Shown here one piece after another: positions 1-6,268 of a stretch of 7,570 nt of DNA. Within the stretch, counting starts at the first letter, position 1; each line of letters starts with the position of its first letter. The stretch is from Phenylobacterium sp. (GTDB lineage: Bacteria > Pseudomonadota > Alphaproteobacteria > Caulobacterales > Caulobacteraceae): the NCBI GenBank assembly GCA_025350885.1, contig JANXXA010000408.1, forward strand, positions 1 to 7,570, read 5' to 3'. The notes beneath the pieces are model-generated. The model saw only the letters and a program-made list of their open reading frames with translations, had not been told where the DNA came from and did not search any database. The position numbers and the translations under genes are program-made.

Positions 1-105
1 ACGACTTTTATGGGCGGCGGTTCCGGCCGACGGCTGCTCTCCACGGCCACCGCGTTCCGCAATGAACCTTACAACGACAACCCTCCGGTGGGTGCGGGAT
101 GCTGA
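1..105 (+). CDS. C-terminal end of a TadE-like pilus-assembly protein (partial)
   Basis: Frame 1 is open from the first base to a TGA at 103-105, so only about 34 C-terminal residues are visible. The tail contains STATAFRNEPYNDN. A Thr/Ala-rich strand followed by an 'RNEPY' ending resembles the C-termini of small TadE/TadG-family pseudopilin-like proteins. The reading frame overlaps the ATG of the next TadE-family gene (99-101) by 7 nt in a different frame, as in a translationally coupled operon. The assignment rests on the short tail plus the neighbour. The N-terminal membrane segment that would settle it lies outside the window. Confidence 0.6.
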   Translation, partial: TTFMGGGSGRRLLSTATAFRNEPYNDNPPVGAGC

Positions 106-626
106 AGCGCCTGGGATCTGATCGGCGCGGAGTGGCGGCGGTGGAGTTCGCGCTGATCGCCCCGATCATGATCGTGCTCTACATGGGCCTGGCCGAGCTC
201 AGCCTGGCCATGATGGCCGAGCGCCGCGCGGCCCACTCCGCCTCGATCGTCGCCGACCTGGTGGCGCAATCCAGCCAGATGGACGGCGCGCAGATGACCG
301 ACATCTTCAATGTCGGCAACGCCATCCTGAAACCGTTCCCGACGACGCCGCTGAAGATCCGCGTGACCAGCGTCACCGCCGACGCGCTGGGTGTCGCGCG
401 CGTCGCCTGGAGCCAGGGGCATGGCCTGGGGGCCCTCGGCTCCGGCGCGGCGGTGGCGGGGATCCCCGCCGGCCTGCTGCTACCCGGCGACAGCATCATC
501 ATGGCCGACGTCCAGTACGCCTTCAGCTCGCCGTTGCACCACACGATCCCCAGTGGCCTGCTGTTCAGCGAGACCTTCCTTCTACGGCCCCGCAAGTCGC
601 CGAGCGTGGTCTGGACCGGGCCCTAA
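99..626 (+). CDS. TadE/TadG-family pilus-assembly pseudopilin-like protein
   Basis: This 175-residue protein has the TadE-like N-terminus: a short basic lead (MLKRLGSDRRG), then a hydrophobic segment at about residues 12-36 (VAAVEFALIAPIMIVLYMG). Gly11 is followed by a Glu at the fifth position after it (Glu16), the pattern seen in type IV pilin-like processing sites. TadE proteins are minor pseudopilins of the Tad (Flp) tight-adherence pilus. They sit in the inner membrane with the C-terminal part outside. The rest is a small soluble domain without a recognisable motif. The length fits the family (roughly 130-220 aa). The start overlaps the preceding TadE-like gene, and a G-rich stretch (GGTGGGTGCGGG) lies just upstream as a possible ribosome site. 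It appears to be the last gene of its operon, because the next gene is convergent and overlaps its stop codon. The family call is firm; TadE versus TadF or TadG cannot be decided. Confidence 0.85.
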   Translation: MLKRLGSDRRGVAAVEFALIAPIMIVLYMGLAELSLAMMAERRAAHSASIVADLVAQSSQMDGAQMTDIFNVGNAILKPFPTTPLKIRVTSVTADALGVARVAWSQGHGLGALGSGAAVAGIPAGLLLPGDSIIMADVQYAFSSPLHHTIPSGLLFSETFLLRPRKSPSVVWTGP

Positions 627-2098
627 GGCACGGGCATCCCCGCCTCCGAGCCCCGGCCGCCGCCCTTGACGAACATCAGCCCGAAGAGGCCCAGGACCAG
701 CAGGATGATGATGGTGGCGAACCCGCCCTGCTGGCTGTGGGTGACCCGCGTGCCGATATTGACCAGACTGGGCGCGAGCCATGCCGTCGCCACCCCGGCC
801 AGGGCATAGACCCCGAAGAACGCTCCGGTCCGCTCGGGCGGGGTCAGGCGGGTGAGCGCCGTGCGCGCCGAGGCATACTGGCCGGTGATGAACACGGCGT
901 TGGAGAAGCCGATCAAGAGGACGATGAGGTCCGGCAGGGTCCGGTAAACCGGACCGTTCCACAGCGGTGCGTGGTCGGCGGCGTGGTAAGGCCAGAAATA
1001 GAGAATCTTGTCAGGCGCCATCCCTAAGAGGGCGGTGAGGCCCAGAATGGTCATGAAGATCTCGATGCGCAGGGCATTCTTCGGGCCGATGGTCTGATCG
1101 AGCCAGCGCCCGGTGAAGCCGCCGAACACAGCAACCACACTGAGGATGATGCCGGTCAGCAGCAGATCCAGCGCGCCCCATTTCATCACCCCGGCCGCCA
1201 GCACGCCGAAGAAGAACAGCACCCCGTTCATGCCGTCCACGAACAGCATCCGCGAGAGCAGATAGATCACCGCGTCCTTGAAGCGCGAGACGGTCCGAAG
1301 CATGCCCCACAGATCGGCCGCGCCGTCGGCGAAGGCCTTGGCGATCGGCACCCCGGTGCGCGGCGCGTCCGGCGTGAACAGGAAGATCGGGATCGCGCCC
1401 ACCGCCAAGATGCCGGCCGCCAGCAGGGCGACAACCCGCTCTGGCTCGTGGGCCGCCGCGCTCAGGCCAAACAGTGGGGTCGCCGGCACCCAGCCCCAGG
1501 CGACCTTGCCGGGCAGCGCGAACGCCCAGGCCGTAAACGCCAACGCCAGCACCGAGGCGGCGTTGCCCAGCGACAGCGCCAGCCCGGACGCGGCATGCGC
1601 GCTCTTCATTCCGGCGGCGCGGATCAGCATCGAATTGTGCAACACCTCGGAATAGGCGAACAGCACATTGACCAGCATGGCGATGAACATTGTCACCGGG
1701 ATAGTCAGGCCGCTCTGATCGGGCCTGGCCCACCACAGCGCGGCGATCAGCGGGACCATGCCGGTCACCGCCAGCGCCAGCCACAGCTTGCGCGGACCCA
1801 GCTTGTCGATCGACGCGCCGAGGAAGGGCGCCGTGGCCATGACGATCCAGCCGGCATATTGCTGGAAGCGCGAGATCAGCTCCTGGCCCTTGACCGGGTC
1901 GCCGACCATGGTCGAGGCGACGTAGGGCATGAAGATATAGATGGTCATCAGGATGACGTAGGGGTCGCGACCGCCCTCGAAGATCGACCAGGAGATCGCG
2001 CCGCGGGAAAGCCTGCCGTCGCCGCCCAGCTCGGAAATCACCGGCGGATCGATGACCGACGAAGGCCCGTGGACCTCCAGAGGCGTGGATTCAGTCAA
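623..2098 (-). CDS. MFS transporter, Atg22/UMF1-like
   Basis: This 491-residue protein is strongly hydrophobic along most of its length, consistent with about 12 membrane helices in the inner membrane. Two loops between helices carry MFS motif-A-like sequences: GASIDKLGPRK at residues 94-104, and GRWLDQTIGPKNAL in the second half. The N-terminal SWSIFEGGRDPYVILMTIYIF and the late block around RLTPPERTGAFFGVYALAG, ending in WLAP, resemble the UMF1/Atg22 branch of the superfamily. Substrates of bacterial members are poorly known, so none is proposed. The start is TTG at 2096-2098. The codon is preceded on the minus strand by TGGGAGAAGCGC, giving a GGGAG ribosome site about 6 nt away, and no in-frame ATG or GTG was found just upstream. 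Its stop (CTA on the plus strand, 623-625) overlaps the TAA of the convergent TadE gene. Confidence 0.82.
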   Translation of the reverse strand: MTESTPLEVHGPSSVIDPPVISELGGDGRLSRGAISWSIFEGGRDPYVILMTIYIFMPYVASTMVGDPVKGQELISRFQQYAGWIVMATAPFLGASIDKLGPRKLWLALAVTGMVPLIAALWWARPDQSGLTIPVTMFIAMLVNVLFAYSEVLHNSMLIRAAGMKSAHAASGLALSLGNAASVLALAFTAWAFALPGKVAWGWVPATPLFGLSAAAHEPERVVALLAAGILAVGAIPIFLFTPDAPRTGVPIAKAFADGAADLWGMLRTVSRFKDAVIYLLSRMLFVDGMNGVLFFFGVLAAGVMKWGALDLLLTGIILSVVAVFGGFTGRWLDQTIGPKNALRIEIFMTILGLTALLGMAPDKILYFWPYHAADHAPLWNGPVYRTLPDLIVLLIGFSNAVFITGQYASARTALTRLTPPERTGAFFGVYALAGVATAWLAPSLVNIGTRVTHSQQGGFATIIILLVLGLFGLMFVKGGGRGSEAGMPVP

Positions 2099-2110
2099 GC
2101 GCTTCTCCCA
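2091..2110 (-). promoter_or_regulatory. Ribosome binding site and TTG start of the MFS gene
   Basis: On the minus strand a GGGAG core lies 6 nt before TTG, and the following codons read ACT GAA TCC ACG. This spacing supports the rare TTG start. The first internal Met (residue 51) falls inside the first membrane helix, so starting there would remove the conserved N-terminal block. Confidence 0.6.
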
Positions 2111-2192
2111 GGCTCTGCGTACGGCAGGCTCCGCTTTTTGAAACAGCGGTTTGGGCGAGGGTGCAGGTTTTTCGGGAGCGGCGCTAGACCCT

Positions 2193-2225
2193 GTCCCGGC
2201 TGATTGGAAACAAGTCAGCCGGGAC
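2193..2225. terminator. Strong hairpin downstream of the PEP-CTERM gene (possible terminator or intergenic repeat)
   Basis: The arms GTCCCGGCTGA (2193-2203) and TCAGCCGGGAC (2215-2225) are perfectly complementary over 11 bp. Inside them, TTG and CAA can pair around a GAAA tetraloop, leaving one unpaired G (2214). The hairpin begins 24 nt past the stop codon of the PEP-CTERM gene at 2249, where a terminator is expected. Neither strand has a run of T after the stem, so it is not a classical intrinsic terminator. It may act as a 3'-end-stabilising or Rho-assisted structure, or belong to a dispersed repeat family. Confidence 0.5.
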
Positions 2226-2248
2226 GGAACATGCAGGGTGAGGCTGTC

Positions 2249-2971
2249 TTACATTGCCGCCACGCCGGTCTGTCGCCGCCGGAGCGCCACTCCGGCGAGG
2301 CCAAAGCCGGCGATCATCAGGGCCCAGGTGGACGGCTCCGGCACGGCGACGGCCGGACCGTCGAACTTGCCAAAAAATACGGTGTTGAAGCTCTCGTCGG
2401 CGAAAATATAGATATCCGACCGCGAGTAGCCGAGCAGGCGTTCGTTCTGAGCGGCAATGAACGGATTGATGTTGTCGAACACCAGCTGGCAGGCGAACAC
2501 CGCGTGCGCGTGCAGGCAGGAGTCCATGCCGAGGTAGCTGCTGTTGTGGAACATCAGCGTCGGGCCGGTATCGAACTCCAGGCCGTTGGCGGCGATGCAA
2601 GCGGCGTCCCGGAAGCAGAACTGATCGCTCAGGTCGAAGTGCAGGGCGCCGACGTCCAGCGACACGGCGTTGACGGGGTTGCCGTTGCCCAGGCCGACGG
2701 TGTGAACGTCGGGCCGGTTGAAGACTTCGCCAAATGCGGTGGCGCGCGGCCAAGGCGTCTCGACGTCCGCGTCGTCATAGGTGGCTGAGAAGTGGATCGC
2801 GTCGCCGAGCGCGATGCCGGCCAGGCTGCCCAGGCCGGCGGGATTCCAGAAGCCATCCTTCGGAATCTGGGAAATCACATGGCCTGTGCGGCTGATGGAG
2901 TGGGGCGTAGCCAGCGCCGGTGTGGCGATAAGGATGGCGGCGACAGCCGCAGCTTGGAAAGCAGACTTCAT
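2249..2971 (-). CDS. Secreted PEPxxWA-CTERM sorting-domain protein
   Basis: This 240-residue protein has a clear Sec signal peptide (MKSAFQAAAVAAILIATPALA, probable cleavage after Ala21). Its C-terminal sorting signal has three parts: VPEPSTWA at 210-217, a hydrophobic stretch of about 13 residues (LMIAGFGLAGVAL), and Arg231-233. In known PEP-CTERM systems an exosortase in the inner membrane cleaves such tails during export; the PEPxxWA form is common in sphingomonads and Caulobacterales. No exosortase gene is in this window. The mature region (about 22-205) matches no enzyme motif I recognise. It looks like a small beta-rich domain with four cysteines (119, 125, 152, 161), which could form two disulfides. 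The start ATG follows a GAGG ribosome site (GAGGATCCATC before ATG). A seven-residue tail (QTGVAAM) follows the Arg cluster. The gene is divergent from the wHTH-TPR regulator. Sorting class is certain; function is unknown. Confidence 0.88.
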   Translation of the reverse strand: MKSAFQAAAVAAILIATPALATPHSISRTGHVISQIPKDGFWNPAGLGSLAGIALGDAIHFSATYDDADVETPWPRATAFGEVFNRPDVHTVGLGNGNPVNAVSLDVGALHFDLSDQFCFRDAACIAANGLEFDTGPTLMFHNSSYLGMDSCLHAHAVFACQLVFDNINPFIAAQNERLLGYSRSDIYIFADESFNTVFFGKFDGPAVAVPEPSTWALMIAGFGLAGVALRRRQTGVAAM

Positions 2972-3183
2972 GATGGATCCTCGAAGAGCCGATGACTGAC
3001 GGACTCATCAACAACCGGCATGAATGTGGCGACCAGACCCTGGCGCCGACGCTTCACCGACCGGAGCCCGACTTTCGACGTTTTTCAGGGGCGCGGAGGG
3101 CGCGAGTGGACGAACGCCGTGCGTTGACCACCGGCATTGCGCCGCGCATACCCATGCGGGGTTGAGGGGAGGCGTCGGCGGCC
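2972..3183. promoter_or_regulatory. Divergent intergenic region between the PEP-CTERM gene and the wHTH-TPR regulator
   Basis: These 212 bp must hold the leaders of both divergent genes and, if they are transcribed separately, both promoters. On the plus strand TTGACC (3124-3129) is followed after 17 bp by CATACC, a weak sigma70-like pair with a poor -10. A purine-rich ribosome site (GAGGGGAGG) ends at 3172, 11 nt before the regulator ATG, which is slightly long. On the minus strand GAGG lies 7 nt before the PEP-CTERM ATG. I see no convincing operator repeat in this stretch itself. Confidence 0.4.
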
Positions 3184-5043
3184 ATGAACGTACGACTGTC
3201 GTCGTTCGGCGCCCAAAGCCTGGTCGACTTGGCCACTGAGCCGCCGTTCAGGCTGGGGCCGGTCTCGGTGACGCCCAGCCTGCTGGAGCTGCGTTGCAGC
3301 GATACGCGGGTCACTCTGGAACCCAGAGTGATGCAGGTGCTCACCGTGCTGGCGCGGCGGCCAGGGGAGGTGGTGTCGCGCGACGAACTGGTCGCCACCT
3401 GCTGGTCCGGTCGTTTCGTCGGCGACGACGCCATCCAGCGCGCCATCGCCAAGCTGCGCCGGCATGCCAAGGCTGACGCCGGGGGCGCGTTCGCCATCGA
3501 GACCGTGCCGCGGGTCGGCTACCGGCTGACGCAGGACACCGACCCAGCATCGGAGGTTCCGGGCGCCCTGCCCGATCGCCGTCCCTGGCTGCGCGCCGGT
3601 CTTGTGGCGGCAATGCTGCTGGCGGTCTCAGCCGCAGGCGTCCTGGCATGGAAGACCTTCGCGCCGCGTGCGCCCGCGACCCTCACCCTCTCGGAGTTCA
3701 AGGCGCTCGGCCCCGGCGTGCCCGCCGACCTGCCCGCGAGCTTTGCCGAGACCCTGTGCGACGCGTTCGGCGAGGACAACGACCTGGCGCTGACCAGCCG
3801 CGGCGGCGACTATGTGCTGCATGGCGTGGTCCAGCGGGTGGGCGACAACCTGCGCTATTCCGTGCGCCTCGAGGATACCCGGCGCAGCGCCCTGGTGTGG
3901 GCGTCCAGCCCGGAGCTTCCGGCGGCGGACGAATACGCGCCGCGCCGCATGGCCGTGACGCTGAGCGAGGTCGTGCGCTGCGGGCTTAAAGGGGCCGCCG
4001 AATATCCCGGCAGGCTCCCGATCCAGACGCTCGGTCTTTACCTGCAGAATTGCGACGCCCATGAAGGTGTCCACGGAAACCTCGAGCGCGGGCTGGCGCT
4101 CGCACGCCGCGCTGTCGCCGAGACGCCGGACTTCTCGCGCGGCTGGTCGGCCGTGGCGCACGCCGCCGCCGTGCTCTCCATGTCCTCACCGCCGCCCCAG
4201 AAGGCGGCCTACGTTGAAGAGGTGCACAAGGCTGCGGCCCGCGCCTTGCAGCTCGATCCGAGGAACGGCGAGGCCTGGGAGGTCCAGACCTACATCCTTC
4301 CGGCCAACGCCTATCTGCAGCGCGAGTCTCTGCTTCGGCACGCTGTCGCGGGCCATCTCAGCGGATGCGGATGCGAAGTCTCCACCATGGGAAATTTTCT
4401 GAATTCTGTCGGACGGACCCGCGAAGCCCTCGGCTACTACCGCCGCGCCTATGATCGTCAGCCTCTGCACGTGCCGGCCACCATCGGTCTGGCCATCACC
4501 TACGACCAGCTTGGCCAGTGGCAGAGAGCGGAGGAGGTCTGGGCCAGGTGGGCCCAGCTTCGAGGTCCCAACCGAGGGCCTTGGACCGCGTTGCACGCCA
4601 GCTATCGCGGCGACTGGTCGGGCGCGAAATTCGTCACCGACAGGGTTGCCCCGCCACCGCTACGGCCCGGCCTGGCCGCGGCGTTCGACGCCCTGAGCTC
4701 GGGCGATCTCCGCCGCATCGCCGCCGCGCGCCCGGCCGTTGAGGCCGCCGCCGAGACTCAGCCGGACAGCGTCCTGCTCACTGAGGCGCTGGTGAGCATG
4801 GGCGATGCCGACGCCGCGTTCCGCGCGCTGGGCGCCGCGGCCGACAAGGGCCTCACCAGCACGCTGTTCAGATCGCGCCAGCTGACCTTGCGCCATGATC
4901 CGCGCTATGCCGCGCTCCTGGAGCACAACGGCCTCATGGCGTACTGGCGCCAAACCGGGACGCGCCCGGACCTCTGCGGCGAGCCCGACCCGCCCGCGTT
5001 CTGCGCCACGCTGAAGCCGGGTGCGCCCGTCGCGGCGCGCTGA
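3184..5043 (+). CDS. CadC-like membrane transcriptional regulator: N-terminal winged helix, one TM helix, periplasmic TPR domain
   Basis: This is a 619-residue protein. Residues 22-115 form an OmpR/PhoB-type winged helix: FRLGPVSVTP start, VTLEPRVMQVL, RPGEVVSRDEL, the recognition-helix region DDAIQRAIAKLRR, and the wing ending ETVPRVGYRL. There is no receiver domain. A linker leads to one membrane helix (about 137-156), so the DNA-binding domain should be cytoplasmic and the rest periplasmic. Residues 290-312, 342-372 and 403-459 look like tetratricopeptide repeats, for example NSVGRTREALGYYRRAYDRQP. The C-terminal YWRQTGTRPDLC resembles the tail of other proteins of this architecture. Seven cysteines lie on the predicted periplasmic side (192, 266, 290, 395, 397, 598, 607). 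ToxR/CadC-type proteins sense periplasmic or membrane signals and bind DNA while membrane-anchored. The likely target, by position, is the divergent PEP-CTERM gene, itself, or both. The ATG at 3184 has an AGGGGAGG 11 nt upstream. Domain calls are firm; ligand and targets are unknown. Confidence 0.88.
   Translation: MNVRLSSFGAQSLVDLATEPPFRLGPVSVTPSLLELRCSDTRVTLEPRVMQVLTVLARRPGEVVSRDELVATCWSGRFVGDDAIQRAIAKLRRHAKADAGGAFAIETVPRVGYRLTQDTDPASEVPGALPDRRPWLRAGLVAAMLLAVSAAGVLAWKTFAPRAPATLTLSEFKALGPGVPADLPASFAETLCDAFGEDNDLALTSRGGDYVLHGVVQRVGDNLRYSVRLEDTRRSALVWASSPELPAADEYAPRRMAVTLSEVVRCGLKGAAEYPGRLPIQTLGLYLQNCDAHEGVHGNLERGLALARRAVAETPDFSRGWSAVAHAAAVLSMSSPPPQKAAYVEEVHKAAARALQLDPRNGEAWEVQTYILPANAYLQRESLLRHAVAGHLSGCGCEVSTMGNFLNSVGRTREALGYYRRAYDRQPLHVPATIGLAITYDQLGQWQRAEEVWARWAQLRGPNRGPWTALHASYRGDWSGAKFVTDRVAPPPLRPGLAAAFDALSSGDLRRIAAARPAVEAAAETQPDSVLLTEALVSMGDADAAFRALGAAADKGLTSTLFRSRQLTLRHDPRYAALLEHNGLMAYWRQTGTRPDLCGEPDPPAFCATLKPGAPVAAR
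3311..3331. repeat. Perfect 9-bp inverted repeat inside the regulator's winged-helix coding sequence
   Basis: The arms TCACTCTGG (3311-3319) and CCAGAGTGA (3323-3331) are separated by AAC, making a 21-bp dyad within codons 43-50 (VTLEPRVM) of the regulator gene. It has the size and symmetry of an operator for a dimeric regulator. Family codon constraints or chance could also produce it. Confidence 0.4.
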
Positions 5044-5061
5044 GCGACCCGTCGCACTCAG
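5040..5061. terminator. Small hairpin spanning both stop codons of a convergent gene pair
   Basis: CTGAG (5040-5044) pairs with CTCAG (5057-5061), and inside that CGA (5045-5047) pairs with TCG (5052-5054) around CCCG, with a CA bulge. The structure contains the TGA of the regulator (5041-5043) and the stop of the aminotransferase on the other strand (5058-5060). Only 14 bp separate the two genes, so a shared bidirectional termination or 3'-end structure would have to sit here. The stem is short and has no T-run, so this is a weak call. Confidence 0.3.
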
Positions 5062-6242
5062 GCAAGCTTGGCGTCCGCCGCCGCCAGCGCGGCCTGGACA
5101 TCGGCCTTGAACCCCTGCGCCGCCAGCGCTTCGCACAGCGCCGTCAGGCACAGGCGTACGTGCCAGGGGGTGGCCGAGGCGCCCATCAGGCCGATCCGCC
5201 AGACCTGGCCTTTCAGCGGTCCCAGGCCGGCGCCGATCTCCAGGTCCCAGGTGTTCAGCACGTCAGCGCGCACCCGGGCCTCATCGACGCCGTCCGGCAC
5301 CCGCACCGTGTTGAGCTGCGGCAGGCGGTCGGCCGGCGCCACCAGCATCTCCAGCCCGGCGGCTTCCAGCCCGGCGACCAGGGCTTCGTGGGTCCGCGCG
5401 TGGCGCACGATCGCCGCCTGCTGGCCTTCCTCAAAGATCGCCACCAGGGCCTCGTGCAGGCCATAAAGCGCATTGATCGGCGCGGTGTGGTGATAGGTCC
5501 GGCCGCCGCCCCCACGTCCATCCGGGCCGCCCCAGTAGGCCATGATCAGGTTGAAATCCAACAGCCAGTTGCGGACCTTTTCCTTGCGGCCCGCGATCGC
5601 CGCCTGGGCTCGTTTGCCGATCGCGATGGGGGCCAGGCCGGGCGGGGCCGAGAGGCATTTCTGGGTCCCCGAATAGAGGATGTCGGCGTCCCAGGCGGCG
5701 GCGTCGACGGCGATCCCGCCCAGCGAGGTCACGCAGTCCACCACCGACAACGCGCCATGCTTGCGCGCCAGGCCGCAGAGCGTGGCGGCGTCGCTGCGAA
5801 CGCCCGTCGAGGTCTCGGCATGGACGAAGGCCAGCACCTTGGTCGGCGCCTCGGCCAGGGCCGCCTCGACCTTGGCCGGGTCCACCGGCTGACCCCACGC
5901 ATGGTCGACGGTGACGACCGTGGCGCCCGCGCGGCCGGCCATGTCGGCCATCCGCCCGCCGAACGCGCCGTTCACCGCCACCACCGCCCGGTCGCCCGGC
6001 TCCAGCAGGTTCATCATCGCGGCTTCCATCCCCGCGGTGCCGGGCGCCGGCAGCGGGATGCAGGCATGGTCGGGGGCGTTGAACAGCCGCTGCAGGGCCG
6101 CCTTGATATCCTCCATCAGCGCCTGGAATGCCGGGTCCAGGTGGCCGATGGTCGGGCGCGCCAGGGCGGCCAGCACGCGGGGGCTGACGTCGGAGGGACC
6201 CGGGCCCATGAGGACCCGGTGGGGCGGCGTGAAAGACTGCAT
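5058..6242 (-). CDS. PLP-dependent aminotransferase of the alanine-glyoxylate / serine-pyruvate family (class V)
   Basis: This 394-residue protein has the usual length and motif order of fold-type I, class V aminotransferases. It opens with a substrate-loop motif, VLMGPGPSDVSPRVL (10-24). PAPGTAGMEAAMMNLLEPGD lies at 64-83. Asp169 in VVDCVTSLGG should hold the PLP pyridine nitrogen, and Lys195 in YSGTQKCLSAPPGLAP should form the internal aldimine. THHTAP-like YHHTAP is at 250-255, and VWRIGLMG (Arg349) should bind the substrate carboxylate. The family moves amino groups between alanine, serine or ureidoglycine and glyoxylate or pyruvate in the cytoplasm; the exact donor cannot be read from sequence. 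The ATG has a GGAG ribosome site 5 nt away. It is the second gene of a likely two-gene operon, 26 nt after the phosphatase gene. All catalytic residues are present. Confidence 0.88.
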   Translation of the reverse strand: MQSFTPPHRVLMGPGPSDVSPRVLAALARPTIGHLDPAFQALMEDIKAALQRLFNAPDHACIPLPAPGTAGMEAAMMNLLEPGDRAVVAVNGAFGGRMADMAGRAGATVVTVDHAWGQPVDPAKVEAALAEAPTKVLAFVHAETSTGVRSDAATLCGLARKHGALSVVDCVTSLGGIAVDAAAWDADILYSGTQKCLSAPPGLAPIAIGKRAQAAIAGRKEKVRNWLLDFNLIMAYWGGPDGRGGGGRTYHHTAPINALYGLHEALVAIFEEGQQAAIVRHARTHEALVAGLEAAGLEMLVAPADRLPQLNTVRVPDGVDEARVRADVLNTWDLEIGAGLGPLKGQVWRIGLMGASATPWHVRLCLTALCEALAAQGFKADVQAALAAADAKLA

Positions 6243-6268
6243 GGGGACTCCGATATCGCGCGGCGGTC

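Noticed and set aside
2131..2149. CCGCT / AGCGG hairpin with a T-rich loop in the leader of the MFS gene
   Set aside because: The stem is only 5 bp with a 9-nt loop. It shows no riboswitch or attenuator features.
1448..2203. Long plus-strand open frame of about 250 codons opposite the MFS gene
   Set aside because: It is an antisense shadow in GC-rich DNA: its product is rich in Arg, Gln, His and Gly with no domain, while the minus-strand frame encodes a coherent MFS protein.
2277..2297. 8-bp hairpin (CGCCGGAG / CTCCGGCG) near the end of the PEP-CTERM gene
   Set aside because: It lies within the codons for the conserved sorting tail and is easily explained by GC-rich coding bias.
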